Below are positions 45,526 to 58,589 of a stretch of 64,000 nucleotides of DNA, piece by piece; the first letter of the stretch is position 1; every line of letters starts with the position of its first letter. The notes beneath the pieces were generated by a model, which ran no database searches, was not told where the DNA came from, and saw nothing but the letters and a program-made list of their open reading frames with translations. This DNA is from Pinus tabuliformis (taxonomy: Eukaryota; Streptophyta; Pinopsida; Pinales; Pinaceae). A program made the translations under genes and the position numbers. The stretch spans positions 918,312,979 to 918,376,978 of the forward strand of contig CM062815.1 in the NCBI GenBank assembly GCA_031772625.1, written 5' to 3'.

Positions 45526-46104
45526 AAATGTATAAGTTAATTTATTTTTTAAACAAGTATAATTGTATAAATGAAATGATTTCTGAATATTAATAAGCAT
45601 CCATTCAAAATAAGTATTTAAATATTTACAACTTTTTTCTTAACTATTTAATGAGATTTTATTTTAATCATGGCTCTACAATAAAATTAGCACACCTTCA
45701 TTATATCATCCTAAAAATCTTTGGCCAAAAGACTTCTAATATTAGTAGATAGGTTTTCTTTGTTCATATTTTACAATTTCTATTGGTGTCAGTGCACTAA
45801 TTACATTTATCAAATTTTTAATGTATATTGTCTAAATCTTTTATGTTTTGAAGTATTTGGTTGGAATTATGTTTTCAAGTGTTTAATTAGAATTAAAAAA
45901 CATATTTTAGTATGATAATTTTTTATTATTATTTAAAATTTATTTTTAAATAGATCCAATAAAACACTCAATTTGTCTAGAATTCATAAATCAAACTTTG
46001 CAGCAATTCAAAACAAACTTGACTAAGGAACTCCGAAAACATAGCACAGTCATGGCCGTATGTTTTATGTGTCTCTTTATTGGGCATAACGTCAAGTTTT
46101 TTTT

Positions 46105-46745
46105 TAATAAATGAATTTTACATTTTAAAGCAAACGACCAGCAGTTCGTCATTTGACCAAAACCAAAAATAACAACGTCTACGATGGACGACTTGCAGTC
46201 AATAAAGAAAAATCCGCTTAAAAAATTGAGTATTAGTATTAGTATTAGTTAGTTGAAATGGACGATATGAGTTAAACACACCACGTCTTACGAAAATCCA
46301 CCAAAATCCTTGTTTTTGCAAACGCCAATCTTCTTCATCATTATCATGAGAGAAGTCGTGAACGACTGCAAACACCAATCTTCTTCATCATTATCATGAC
46401 GAGCATATATTTTGGAAATATATGTTTTATATGTCTCTTTATTGAGCACGTCAAGTTGTTCATTGAATATTAATGTGCTTTCAACACACACGGTAAACAC
46501 ATATATTAGTTTTTTTGAATAAATAAATTTTATATTTTAAAGCAAACGACCAGCAGTTCGTCATTTGAACAAAACCAAAAATAACACCGTCTGGGTAGAC
46601 AAGATGGACGACTTGCGGTCAATAAAGAAAGTGGACGATATGAGTTAAACACGCCACGTCTTAGTTCAAATGGACGAACTGGGTTAAGTTAAAACCACTT
46701 GAGTCAACTAGAAAACGAAAATCCACCAAAATCCTTATGACTCCT
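46105..46745 (+). repeat. Duplicated upstream region of the receptor kinase, with a copy of its signal-peptide segment
   Basis: A ~100-base block (AAAGCAAACGACCAGCAG ... GGACGACTTGCRGTCAATAAAG) occurs at ~46126-46207 and ~46540-46628. AAAATCCACCAAAATCCTT occurs at ~46294 and ~46719. At 46317-46400 two tandem copies of a TGCAAACRCCAATCTTCTTC segment match the kinase coding sequence at 46916-46935. The upstream copy is a truncated duplicate of promoter plus 5' coding DNA. Confidence 0.7.
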
Positions 46746-46856
46746 TATGCCCTTACGAAGGAATTTCACAAATGTAGTTGATATCCACAATTGCCCAAAC
46801 CCTCTGAAATATTTTTGTAATTCCTTCATTTTATCGATCGCCCATCTGAGGAGCCG

Positions 46857-49800
46857 ATGGCACCTTCCACGGATTTCATCCTCATCACCTCCACACTCAT
46901 GCTCATCTTTCTTTCTGCAAACGCCCATCTTCTTCATCATCATCATGAGAAAAGTCGTGAGCGACTGCAGGTCGATATAGAAGCCCTGCAAGCATTCAAA
47001 ACCTCCCTCACATATGATCCTTCTCACGCCTTGGCCAACTGGGATTTTACTGCCAATCATGTCTGCAATTGGACTGGTGTCACCTGCCACCCTCACAAAC
47101 TCCGCGTATCTGCCCTAAATCTCTACAACATGAGCCTGCAAGGGACTATACCTCCACATTTGGGCAATATCTCCTTTCTTGGCGTGTTGAACCTCACTTT
47201 GAACAGTTTCTCTGGCATAATCCCAAACGAATTGGGCAAGCTCCGTCGCTTAAAACGTCTGTTCCTCAATCAGAATCACTTGATTTCGTCCATTCCAGAG
47301 GCTTTGAAAGATTGCACATCTCTCAGGCTGCTTAATCTGTCCAGCAATAATTTAACAGGGACTATTCCCAGTGGTCTCGGCGAATTGCAAAACCTGCAAC
47401 GTCTTTCACTGTTTGGTAATGGATTGACTGGGAAAGTGCCCGAAACCTTGGGGAATTGTTCTGCGCTAGTGAGTCTGGCTCTAGGATGGAACTTCCTTAT
47501 TGGCACTATCCCCTCTCAGCTTGGTTTGCTCACTCGAATTAAAGGTCTGTTTCTTTCAGTGAACCAGCTCAGTGGAGGAATCCCGCCTTCACTGCTTAAT
47601 TGCACGGAGTTACACGACTTAGTGTTGGATGACAACAGGCTTACCGGAGAAATCCCGTGGGAGATAGGTACAAAGCTCTCAAATTTAGAAATTCTGCTGC
47701 TCTGGGGAAACGAATTAAACGGTACCATTCCGAAATCTTTAGGAAATTGCTCTCAGCTTTTACGTCTCTTCCTCTCTGATAATTTCTTAACGGGAGGCAT
47801 ACCTCAGGAATTTGGAAAGCTCCGTCTTCTACAGAAACTTGGGCTTCATGATAATCATTTGTATAGTGAGGAATCCATTTCCATCTTTGGAGCACTTTCA
47901 AACTGCACCAATCTGCAAGCACTCTCTCTTGGCATCAATGATCTTAAGGGCGACTTGCCTGGAAACATAGGCCGTCTTTCTCAAAATCTGCTTTATCTCG
48001 ATTTGTATGGGAATCGTTTCACTGGTAAGATACCCCTGGAGATGAGCAACCTCACTGGATTGATCGAGTTAGATCTAGACGACAATTTGCTCTCTGGAGG
48101 CCTTCCTTCTACACTTGGAAGGCTTTCTGCCCTTCAGCTGCTGCACCTCGGCAGGAATAACTTGGAAGGTAATATACCCTATCAATTCAGTCAATTGAAA
48201 GCTCTGTATAAAGTGAACCTTTCTCAAAACGCCTTTTCTGGAGAAATTCATCATGTTTTTGCAAGTTTGCAGCAACTAAGAATATTAGATCTCAGCTATA
48301 ACAAGTTCAGTGGTAATATACCGGATAATGATATAGGGAACTGTTCCAATCTCGAGCTTCTGGACCTCAGTTACAACCAGCTAAGCGGCGTGATGCCATC
48401 CAAAGTGGCTAGCCTTCATAACCTACAGTTCTACATTAATGTCTCACATAATGCGCTCACAGGAAGGGTGCCTGCCGAACTGGGAGGAATGCAAATGGTT
48501 CTCGCAATTGATCTCTCTGACAATAATTTTTCAGGGAGCATACCCAGCCAATTAGTGAATTGTGCTGGACTTGACTACCTTAATCTTTCTCACAATTCAT
48601 TGGAAGGCACGATTCCGACATCAATCGATCAAGTTGCAGGACTTCAAGATTTGGATCTCTCTTTCAATAAGCTTTCCGGTCCCCTGCCTAGCTCTATAGA
48701 GAAATTACAGAAGCTTACGCATTTAAACTTGTCATACAATAACTTCACAGGAGAAGTACCATCCTCTGGAGCTTTCAGAAAACTGAATTTTACATCATTC
48801 TTAGGAAACACTGGACTCTGTGGCAGATGGATAGAGTTACCTCATTGTAAATTGACGACAAGGCACCATCATGATTCCAAAAGAAGGGTAGTTATCTTGG
48901 CCACTTCGGTTGGCTTAACTTTGCTATTGGTATTTTGCGTAGCCTTCATGGTTTTGATATATTTTCGTAGCAGAAAGTCTGCATTGTTGGAAATTATTTC
49001 AGCGAGATTAGGGAGGATGCTGAGGAGCCAACTCCGTGAGACGAAGATTGTAAGTGAGGAAGAGTTGAACAGAGCAACTAATGGTTTCAGCCCGGATAAC
49101 CTAGTGGGGCGTGGCGGCCATGGGTCAGTGTATAAGGGCGTATTAGACAACGCCACAATCGTTGCTGTCAAAGTTATAGAGTCTGCCACATCAGGAGATG
49201 CATACAAGAGACTGATAAAAGAATGCAAGACGTTGGGAAGAGTCCGCCATCGGAATCTGGTGAGAATGGTGGGCGTATGCTCAAGTTTGCAGGTCAAATC
49301 TTTGATTATGGAGTTCATGTCGCAGGGAAACCTGGATAAGCATTTGCATTGTAGGGAAAATAATTGCAGGTTGGATCTGAAAAGACGGCTGAGCATTCTC
49401 AAGGACGTGGCCCATGGAATGGCATACCTTCACCATCACTGTTCTCCGGCCATTGTTCATTGTGATCTGAAACCTTCCAACGTTTTACTGGATGATACAA
49501 TGACGGCTCATGTTGGAGATTTCGGTATTTCACACCTCATGAACGATTCAACAGCAGCAGCAGCCTCAGGGGACACCTCCAGTCATGTGATCGGGTCTGT
49601 TGGTTACATTGCACCAGGTAAACACTGATACACTAGATTGATTGAGCAATGTTGTATATGGGAAATATTTGAGTCAGTGATAAAGGTTTTATATATAAAT
49701 GCTGATATGGGATTATATGTGAGTCACTAATAAAGGTTTTATATATATAAAATTGGTTACAGAATATGGTACAGGAGGCCGCCCGTCCATGAAAGGGGAC

Positions 49801-50205
49801 GTATACAGCTACGGCATCTTGGTACTGGAAATGATAACGGGAAAGAAGCCCACAGATGCAGTGTTATCAGAAGAAGAGCAATCGTTGCAGAGTTGGGTGG
49901 GCGATGCATTCCCGGACAGATTGTTGGAGGTGATTGACACGACTTTGGTGGAGGAGATTAGAATGGAAGAAGAGGATGAAGAACATGAATCACATGACGT
50001 AAGTGAATTTATGGGGCATGGAATTGTTGTGCTGTTGTCGAAGATCGGTGTGATGTGCAGCAAAGGGGATCCTCATGAACGACCGACTCTTCGAGAGGTT
50101 GAGGCATCGCTAGAGCAGCTGGTAGCCAAAATCCATAAGAATTCAGAAAATGAGTTGAACCGCGTTGGACAGGTGACGGAGGAAGCCATTTCTGAATCTG
50201 ATTAG
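46857..50205 (+). CDS. LRR receptor-like kinase, subfamily XII type, non-RD kinase (exons 46857-49617 and 49763-50205)
   Basis: Predicted 1067 residues. Signal peptide 1-23 (MAPSTDFILITSTLMLIFLS); LRR N-terminal cap ~35-75 with CNWTGVTC; about 23 leucine-rich repeats (~80-640); a membrane segment ~679-704 (VGLTLLLVFCVAFMVLIYF); then a kinase with Gly loop GRGGHGSVYKG (~750), VAVK (~769), HCDLKPSN (~866) and DFG (~888). The catalytic loop reads HCD, not HRD, marking a non-RD kinase, the class that includes FLS2, EFR and XA21-type immune receptors. The 145-base intron (CCAG|GTAAAC ... GTTACAG|A) splits the GYIAPEYG codons, the position used in this subfamily. All kinase subdomains are present. 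It probably acts at the plasma membrane and may sense a microbial peptide; the ligand cannot be read from sequence. The intron contains a short internal duplication (AATAAAGGTTTTATATATA type). Confidence 0.95.
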
Positions 50206-51396
50206 GGCTTGTTGTGGAAGAAAATGATTAGTGGTCAGCACATATATTTGGAGGAAAATGATTAGCTTAGATTAGATGAATAGTTCTGCATTTTCTTTTG
50301 TTGTAAGTGTGATTATAGGTTTTTAGAAGTAGTTAAATCCAGACATATTTTCTAGTTAATTAATCTCTTATATTCTTATGTGGTGAAGAGATTTGTTAGG
50401 TTAATTAATAATGTAATTAAAATATTTTTCTATCTTAAAATAACATATATTATTATTTAATTAACATAAACGTGTTTATGTAATCAAAATAAAATTTCTA
50501 TTTTAAAATAATCTATATTATTATTTAATTAATATAAATGTGTTTTTTAATTTTTTAATTCAATATGATCAATATTTTAATCGATTTTTTCCTATATGAA
50601 ATCTTCTTTTAATATAGGAAAAAAACAATATACATTTTTTGGAAGATATGTTTATAAGTTAAAATATTTTTTTAATCATTAAAAATAATGATTATTGATT
50701 AAGATATTTTTTAGTAATTCAGAGTGATACTCATAGATTATAATTTATAATATTAAGTGGAAAGAGATTGTATTGAGAACAATTTTATAAATAGGTTGAA
50801 CTAGTCTATTTTCTTATTATTATCATATTTTTTTATTTTTATTTTTAAGGTTTTAAGAATAATTGTTATTGAACAAAATTTATAGTAAACTAAAAATTAT
50901 GTATTAATTTTGGGATTTATGTATAGTTAATGGTTTAGAATTTGCACTTTGTTAGCCTATTTTATAAATAAAATTGATATGCTATGTTTTCTTTGTTTGT
51001 TATATAGAGATTTCATATAATTATAAAATTCTATAATGATGTAATTTTGACACGCTGACAAGGGCTAATTCATTTATGATGATAGCTTAGACCGTCATTT
51101 CCAAAGTTTTCTTGTCAATTTAATAGTGGCCTATAACTTGTATTTTAATATTACTAGTTATTATACACATTAATATTACAACTGGTGGCTATCATCATAC
51201 TTTGGACCACCACAAGTGGGATACTCAATAGTACATTCATGGATTGACATTTTTTTATTAAACATTTGAATATTATGTATGCATTCTAAATATGTATATT
51301 GATTCTTTAAAAAAGAATTGTTTTATTCTTGGGAATAATGCATTTATTCTAGACTTAAGGAAGCCTCAATCTTGTCTATTTGGATTTGTATTCCTA
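50206..51396. other. Receptor kinase 3' flank and AT-rich intergenic sequence
   Basis: Very AT-rich; no gene seen. The first ~150 bases probably include the 3' UTR, but no single poly(A) signal is decisive. Confidence 0.5.
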
Positions 51397-52785
51397 ATGT
51401 TCGTCAATACTTGGTGGAACTAAAGATAGCCTGCTTAATTTACCTTGTTGTTGGTAGATTGTTTGCAAGGTTTACAATATTGATGAATGTTGTCTACAAA
51501 TTCCTTTGCCTTTTATTGATCTAATTATGATGGTTTGTCTATGATTCGTGGTTTTTCCCATGTCTTTCAAAAAGATTATATAGTGGCAACTAAATATGAA
51601 ATTAATATCTTATGAGAAAGGCTCACACAAATGGCTCTCAATTTACTCAAAAATTTCAATCGCTATACTCCTAATCCCATTAATGAAAGTGTAATGAATA
51701 TGCTTGCTTTCCTCTTGGAATACTTCCAGTGATTCTCCTTGTAAAGGATGTAATGTTTCATTTATAGGAACCTTAAGGGATACATATATAGTAGTTACTT
51801 CTATGTTGAAAGCTACAACTCCTATCAAGGAAAGGAGTAGTACTAGTTTTCATCCATTGAGTTCTTGAGTAAGTAATGTAGTTCATAAGTTAGGATTTTC
51901 CAATGTCTATTATTCTTTGGATGATCATATTTAGGAGTTGTTCTTTTTTCCTTGTTAATAATATTATAGAAGTATGTCAATGTAATTACTCTACCTTTGA
52001 CCCCTTGGATTTATTCAATTCAAATATGTATAAGTTATAAATAAGTTATTATGATGATGGGATTCAAACCGTATGAGCTTAAATAAATGAACCGTGTAAT
52101 TCATATAAATATTTCATGTCAATTCCTAGTGTATATCTCAAGCCCAAGGCCCAACCCATGAGTGGCTACGAATCTAATTCAGCTAAACATGTTTTTTATA
52201 TACCATGTGGTAGTGCATACCACAATGTACTCAACCTATGTAAATATTATTTCAAAATGTAATATAACTTGGTCCAACATTGCCATGGAGACAACATGAA
52301 AAGGGTTATGGTTTCACTAGCAGGGAAGGGGAAAGGAGGCCCAAGGGCAGGGGTATACAACAATGAGCATCAATCACCATGCACATGCCCGAGGATAGTG
52401 TTTTCTTTGATTTCATTGCATTGTGGCCTCTTGATCTCATCCAATCCAATCATTTTCGATTATCATTGAGTTGCATTGCTAACCTACAAAAAATAAACTT
52501 AAAATGTATTAATGGCCCTCAATTCCTTCTTAATCGTGACATTGAGTGGTGCCTCTATTGATTATTCATGGAGCATCCAAAAACATAACCTACTATCTTT
52601 GATAAATGTAACCGTTTAGATTCACGTCAAAACATTTTCCCATGTTGAGGGTATCCTACTTATGCTAAAGAAATTCGTAAAACAATAGTCTAAACATTAT
52701 ACTTTTTGAATTTTTCCTAACTACCTTTTTCTGATAAATTTTACCCAAAATTTGGCTAGAAATTTAAACGAATTTGTGGTTTCAC
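51397..52785. repeat. Diverged ~1.35-kb direct repeat, copy 1
   Basis: Starts GTCAATACTTGGTGGAA and ends ...GGCTAGAAATTTAA. It matches 53035-54378 along its length with many substitutions and small indels. Shared landmarks include CCTTGTTGTTG, GAATGTTGTCTACAAATT and CCCATGTTGAGGGTATCC. It has no coding capacity that I can support. Confidence 0.85.
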
Positions 52786-53034
52786 AAATATGAGTTGTTG
52801 AGATTTCACAAGTGACATGTGATAGGTTTTTTCAAGGTATTGAATCTGTTAATGAATTCAGAAATGAAATTTAAGCAATGGAAATTAAAACCTAACCAAC
52901 CATTGCTTAGCCCAATTTTGATGATCTACTATAAAAGGTTTAAAAAGTAGAATGTTTACAATTATTCATTCCTAAAGAGCATATTACTCTCCAAGTTTTC
53001 ATCATTTTCTAATGCCATACAAAACATTTCCATC

Positions 53035-54378
53035 TATGTTTGTCAATACTTGGTGGAAGCAAAGATAGTATGCTCAATTTACCTTGTTGTTGCTAGATTG
53101 TTTGTGAGTTTACAACATTGATGAATGTTGTCTACAAATTATCACTTGTATTGATCTAATTATGATGGTTTGTCTTTGATTGGTGGCAGTTCATCTATTT
53201 ATTTGAAATAAAATATAGAGTGACAACTAAATATGAAATTAATATTTTATTAAAAAGGCTCACACAGATGGCTCTCAACTTACACAAAAATTTCAATCCT
53301 TATATTGCTAATCCTTATAATGATTCTCCTTATAAAGGATGTACAATGTTTCCTTTACAGGAATTTTAAGGGATGCATATATAGTAGTTTCTTCTATGTT
53401 GAAAGCTACAACTCCTATCAAGGCAAGGAGTAGTAATGGTATGCATCCCATTGGATACTTGAACACGTAATGTAGCTCATAAGTAAGGATTTTCCAATGT
53501 CTATTATACTTGGATGATCATCTCTAGTTGTTTTTCTTTTCTCCTTGTTGATCATATTATAGGAGTATCTCAGTGCTTATAATCTAGCTTTGGCCCCTTG
53601 GATCTATTTAATTAAATTATGTATAAATTGTAAAGAAGTCATTATGATGAGGGTCAAACCATATGAGCTTAAATAAATGAACATATGTGAAATTCATGTA
53701 AATATTTCATGTCAATTCCTAGTGTATAGCACAAGGCCAAGTCCCAACTCATGAGTGGTTTGGAATCTAACTGTGCTAAACATGTTTTCTATGTACCATG
53801 TGCTTTTACCTTCCAAGATGTACTCAATATATGCAAATATTATTTCAAAATCTAATATAACTTAGTCCAACGTGGATATGAAGAGAACATGAAAAGGGCT
53901 ATGGAGAGAACTAGTAGGGAAGAGGAAAGGAGGTCCAAGGGCATGTGTTTATAACAACATGAGCATCAAACACCATGCATATGCCCGAGGATAATGTTTT
54001 CTATGATGTCATTACACTATGGCCTATTGGTCTCATCCAATCCAGTGATTTTCAATTCTCATTGAGTTGTATTGCTAACCCACAAAAAATGACCTTAAAA
54101 TATATTCATGACCCTCAATTCCTTCTTAATTGTGACATTCAGTGAAGCCTCTATTTATTAGTCATGGACCGTCCAAAAACTTGACCTCTTATCTTTGATA
54201 ATTGTAACCATTTGGATTCACGTAGGAACTCCTTTTCCCATGTTGAGGGTATCCTACTTATGCCAAAGGAATTTGCAAAAGAAATAGTCTAAACATTATA
54301 CTTATTGAACTTTTCGTGAGTACTTTTTTCTAATCACTTTTACCCAAAACTTGGCTAGAAATTTAATCGAATTGTTGG
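53035..54378. repeat. Diverged ~1.35-kb direct repeat, copy 2
   Basis: Same orientation as copy 1, period about 1.64 kb, with 250 unrelated bases between (52786-53034). The origin could be a tandem duplication or the two LTRs of a collapsed element. Neither PBS nor PPT is visible at the inner edges. Confidence 0.85.
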
Positions 54379-55442
54379 TTTTCTTGTAACCCTAGAGATA
54401 GTTCCTAGTTAGAAAGGGTCTAGTGCCCAGGACATCTACAATATTGAAAAAAACAATAAAATATGTGATCAAAGGAATAGACCATGAGAATAACAATGAG
54501 TGATCTAATTATGAAACCTATATTTACAACCAGATTAGCCAAGATAAGTGAGGGTTGCAGAGCTTAGGGTTTTTTTGATGGTGCTCGACCCAACAACATG
54601 TTAGGGGATCTCCACGGTAATAAGTCCCAACTAGACCTTAGACCATTTGGCATAGGATTCCTAGCAGTGGGCTAGTACGGTATTGCCTTGACCGCGGTTG
54701 CACGCAGAGGTGGGTAAGGTGTCCTTTTTGGTAGCAAGGGTGTGACATATTCACCAAGTAAAGGAATGTGCATGAATGGCTCTAACACACGGAACTGGGG
54801 TATGAGTGCGCCCCTTAGAAACCAGTGGTAACATGCATCTTGGAATGGAACACACGAACAAAAAAATATCACAAACTAGGAACCTGGTTAGCCAACAATC
54901 CAAAGTGATGGTTAAATCAATAGCACATCTCGATAATATTCATACAAACATATATAGAAAAGTCCATACATAGCTGAAATACAATAATAACATATGCATG
55001 AAATGTGTTGGCTCTGTTATATTAAGAAAGTGAAAGATCCAATCAGACATATAACTATGACCAACCACTAGTCCCGACAGCGGAACGTTACAATCACTGC
55101 CACCTGCTCCTCCAAAGAGATATACTAGCTCTGCACTGTGGAGAAACCAAGACTCACTACAATACATTCTAATCTTTCTCTAAGATATACCTATAGGAAG
55201 CTTGGTTCCCAAAAGCCTGTACAATGAGTTATGAGGTTCTATAAATAGCAAAGGGTGCGATGACCCTTGACATTCCCCTTTGTGACTCTTCACCTACCCT
55301 CATGACTCTTCAACTACTACATGACTGTTACACTCTACTATCGACACTTGGTCTTTCATTGTTACAACATGTTACATTACAATATGCACATGTACCCATG
55401 TGAGACAAAATAGGGTTGACCAAGCCATGTAAGATATCACTA
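54379..55442. other. 3' flank of the minus-strand pseudogene, possible LTR
   Basis: No gene. On the minus strand a TATA-like GCTATTTATAGAACC occurs near 55242-55256, as in LTRs or promoters, but no partner copy exists in the window. Confidence 0.35.
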
Positions 55443-58400
55443 AGAATCAGACAGTTGTGGGAATACCAACTCTTTGACATCCTCGCAATGATCGACGGTG
55501 GTGAACTGATGCCAAACTTTGTAGTCTGTTATGGTGTCCACGTGCTCAATGGTTACATCTTACTGAAAGTGCACTCTTGCCCCCGTTGCATCTGGGTACA
55601 CTGATTTGACACCTTTTTCCAACTCCTCTGATAACATGTGCATCATAGTCTTGAGTGCAGTTGGTCCAACAACATATTGATGCCTAGTGTCTATGCTAAT
55701 CTCTAAGTCTATGCCGGTGGATACGTGCATTAACTCATCAAAGTACATGTATAGCTCCAGTCAGACTTGGTTCTTTGCTCACGTGCATGCACACAATGAC
55801 ATCTATGCTTTTGAAAACTCGTGCATGTGAAGCCTGCAAACTAGTGATGAGCTAAGGGAGTTCCTCATAGTTCCAAATCTGACTCCTGATACATTCCTTC
55901 AAGTCTATTGACTTTGGCTTCATCATCTTTGGAAAGTGTAGTGGGGCTCCATTGCACCTCATTGTCCATGTTTGCATACGATTGACAACAGTGTGCATAT
56001 TTGACAAGATTCGTGCTCTCCTAGCACAACGTTGCTATCAACTGCTAAGGTGGACAACTGACTTATGCACAGTGATGAATCCAGAATACAACATCTGCAT
56101 GACTGCCTCGAGGGATGATACTTCATCCAGTATCGCTCTCTTCAACTCTGCTATGGCAGATGATGTAACTTGTTCTCCTCCCTTCTTGGCCACTTGTAAC
56201 TCCTTATCCATGCGCTCGTTCTCTGCTATCAAGAATCGAACACTTGAGCTGGTGGCTTCAACATATTCTCTGGTAACATCGGCCAATGCTGCAGGATTCT
56301 CATGCACATCAAATACGGTCAATCGTTCTTCAAATTTCCTAGGAGATATGTGACCATCCGGAGTGGGCACTCTGCGCGACTGCACAACTTTGTGTTATGA
56401 CTCGTCGAAAGATATGTTGTTCATCTCCCCCTCCAAATTGCCTTCAAGGATCTCTGTGTCTCCTTGATCGCTTGGGACTTGCTCTACCTCCAAATTTGGT
56501 GAAGCCAGTGGGGTGACCTCTTGGTTCTAAGGCATGAGGTCAATATCCTGATCTGACTCTGGCTAAACCATATATGTATCCATCTGCTCTAGCATCTTTT
56601 CAATCTCTTGAGCTAAGTGCTACTCCTGTGATTGCTCACCCTATCTGCTCTGTGCCAACTACTCAGATAAGTCTATAACCTATATGGGCAGAGTTTCATA
56701 AATATATGCATGTTGCGCCACATACTGTACTTGTCTGTGTTGCGCTTCCTTCTCTCTTATGCACAACTCCTGTTTTTCCTTGAGTTGTCACTTCAACTCC
56801 TGCAACTCCTTTTATATTTCCTCCATCCTCTGTTTCTCTCTTAGCCTTTGCGCAAAACTCTTGTCATGTTGTCGCCTCTTAGCCTCAATCTCCAAAGCTT
56901 CTTTCAACACAAGTGGATCTGCTTTGAACTTGTAGCCTTTTTCTGCCTCTGCGCTATCAACAACCTTTCTGTTGCCTTGGTCATGCATAGGTATACTACC
57001 CTCTTCTATTGATGATGATGTTTATCTCTGAGATGCTATTTACCTCTGTTGTGCTAACCATTCTACAACTATTCTGATCAGTTCATTGAGCCCGGAGGAG
57101 TGATAAAAATATCTCCATGGGTCTTCTTCAGGCCAATGATGCACCCCGTGGATCCAAGGAAATTGCACTGTCACACAGTGGTCCTTCGCCAAATAATGTA
57201 GGTCATATGGATTGAACTTTTTGGAGCCGAAGGTGAATCTCTTGAAATCCTTTGTCTCGGCCTTAGCATGCTTGAGATTATGTATCTCATATAACCCGAT
57301 CCACAAAGGAAGAGTGGGCCAATGTGCCTTCTTCTTACTGTGTAGTCTTGCTAATAACCCTATTGAGATGTGATATGAAACCTCTTGCATGACGATCTTG
57401 TCCATGGAAAACTTCATTAAAACATTTGGAGTCTTCTCCGCATTGTACATCCGTATGAAGGTGCCAAGGGGTGAGGAATACCAATCTTATATGTCAATCA
57501 ATGCCTCAATCGCTGCTTGTGACATGCAAGGTGGATCGTGCTCAAATATCATTTTGTACACTCGGGTGACAAAGTGGTCTGACAACTATAAGATAACTCC
57601 ACGGAAGCTGCATTCAAAAAACAATCTACAATAAGTATGCACATAGGTTTCTGAAGGTGTCCATACCCAACCCAATCCTGAGAACTGTTGACGGGCATAG
57701 ATTGCATCCAGCATGTAATTAAAAATGTATATCCCTGCTTGGTTACCCTTGGGTTGATGTCGAGCTTCTGTCACCTATTCCTTCAAGCTGAGAGCCAACA
57801 TGTCGGACTAGTTGCAAGGTCTTCCTTTGCTAGTGAGTGGATCTAACGCAATTACCCAACTATGCGAGAAGGTCTCTTTATTCTCTTGGCCGTATAAGCT
57901 GCATGCAAAGATGACCAAGCACTGATATGCCTTCCTCAGTATATTCATCTTGTAAACCTGGTTGGGTGTTGTCCTAAACTTAGTTGGCTCGTTCACCCAA
58001 CTCTTCAAGATATCTCTTGAGTTTGCACTATTGCTAGGTCTGCTGAAGGGTTTCTCCATTGTGATCACCGACTGTGGTGAGTGATACATCTCTTGAATGT
58101 CCTTTGCCCTGAAGGTGGCAAGCTGTGTTCCACTAGCACTTCTCAACACCATTTTCTTAGGATCAGTATGCGAGACAATCCAATGGATCATGTCTGCACA
58201 TGGAAACATGGGATACCTGCATACAATCTGGTACAAGCCAGACTTGTGAATGTTGACATAGACCCTGAGGTCTTCCAGTTTTTCATCAAATGTGTCTGAT
58301 AATGTGTCATTGATATCCTACCATTTCATATTGATATCCTCGTCTATGAATAGCTTCGTGTCTTCATAGATAGGCAAGCTCATAGACATTTGCTCAACTG

Positions 58401-58455
58401 CATCCCTAGTTACACTTTCAACGATGTCCTTTGACCCTGCTCTCTTGGAGGCCAT
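55443..58455 (-). pseudogene. Decayed ~1000-codon gene of unknown function
   Basis: Minus strand from ATG 58455 (MASKRAGSKDIVESV). One frame runs for over 2.5 kb with some twenty in-frame stops but no frameshift until ~55750, after which the reading continues in another frame (MYFDELMHVSTG) to near 55443. Almost every stop sits where CAG, CAA or CGA is one C-to-T step away. The N-terminal ~470 residues look globular (YPMFPCADMIHWIVSHTDPK; ATFRAKDIQEMYHSPQS; PTLPLWIGLYEIHNLKHA; FPWIHGVHHWPEEDPWRY). A Glu/Lys/Gln-rich coiled coil follows (~56900-56750), then an acidic linker and a C-terminal helical domain (FEERLTVFDVHENPAALA). I do not recognise the family. The architecture (globular, coiled coil, helical) resembles extra ORFs of large plant gypsy elements. 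Confidence 0.6.
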
Positions 58456-58589
58456 TGAAATTGTAGTGCGGAGAGACGAACAGACACCTGCGATACCTGG
58501 AGACATAGAAACTCTCATCGCAAGAAATATGTCATTTGAAAACCAAAACAAGTTTGAGGACTAACATGCTACATACCCGGGTGATTGAT

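Noticed and set aside
48869-49402. 177-codon minus-strand open frame in the receptor kinase
   Set aside because: Shadow of the kinase coding sequence on the other strand.
54379-55442. An LTR belonging to the minus-strand pseudogene
   Set aside because: There is a TATA-like site but no second copy, PBS or PPT in the window.
55443-58455. Reassignment of stop codons to Gln, as an alternative code
   Set aside because: The receptor kinase ends at TAG in a normal position and the long Tat frame contains no internal stops, so the standard code holds; the stops are decay.
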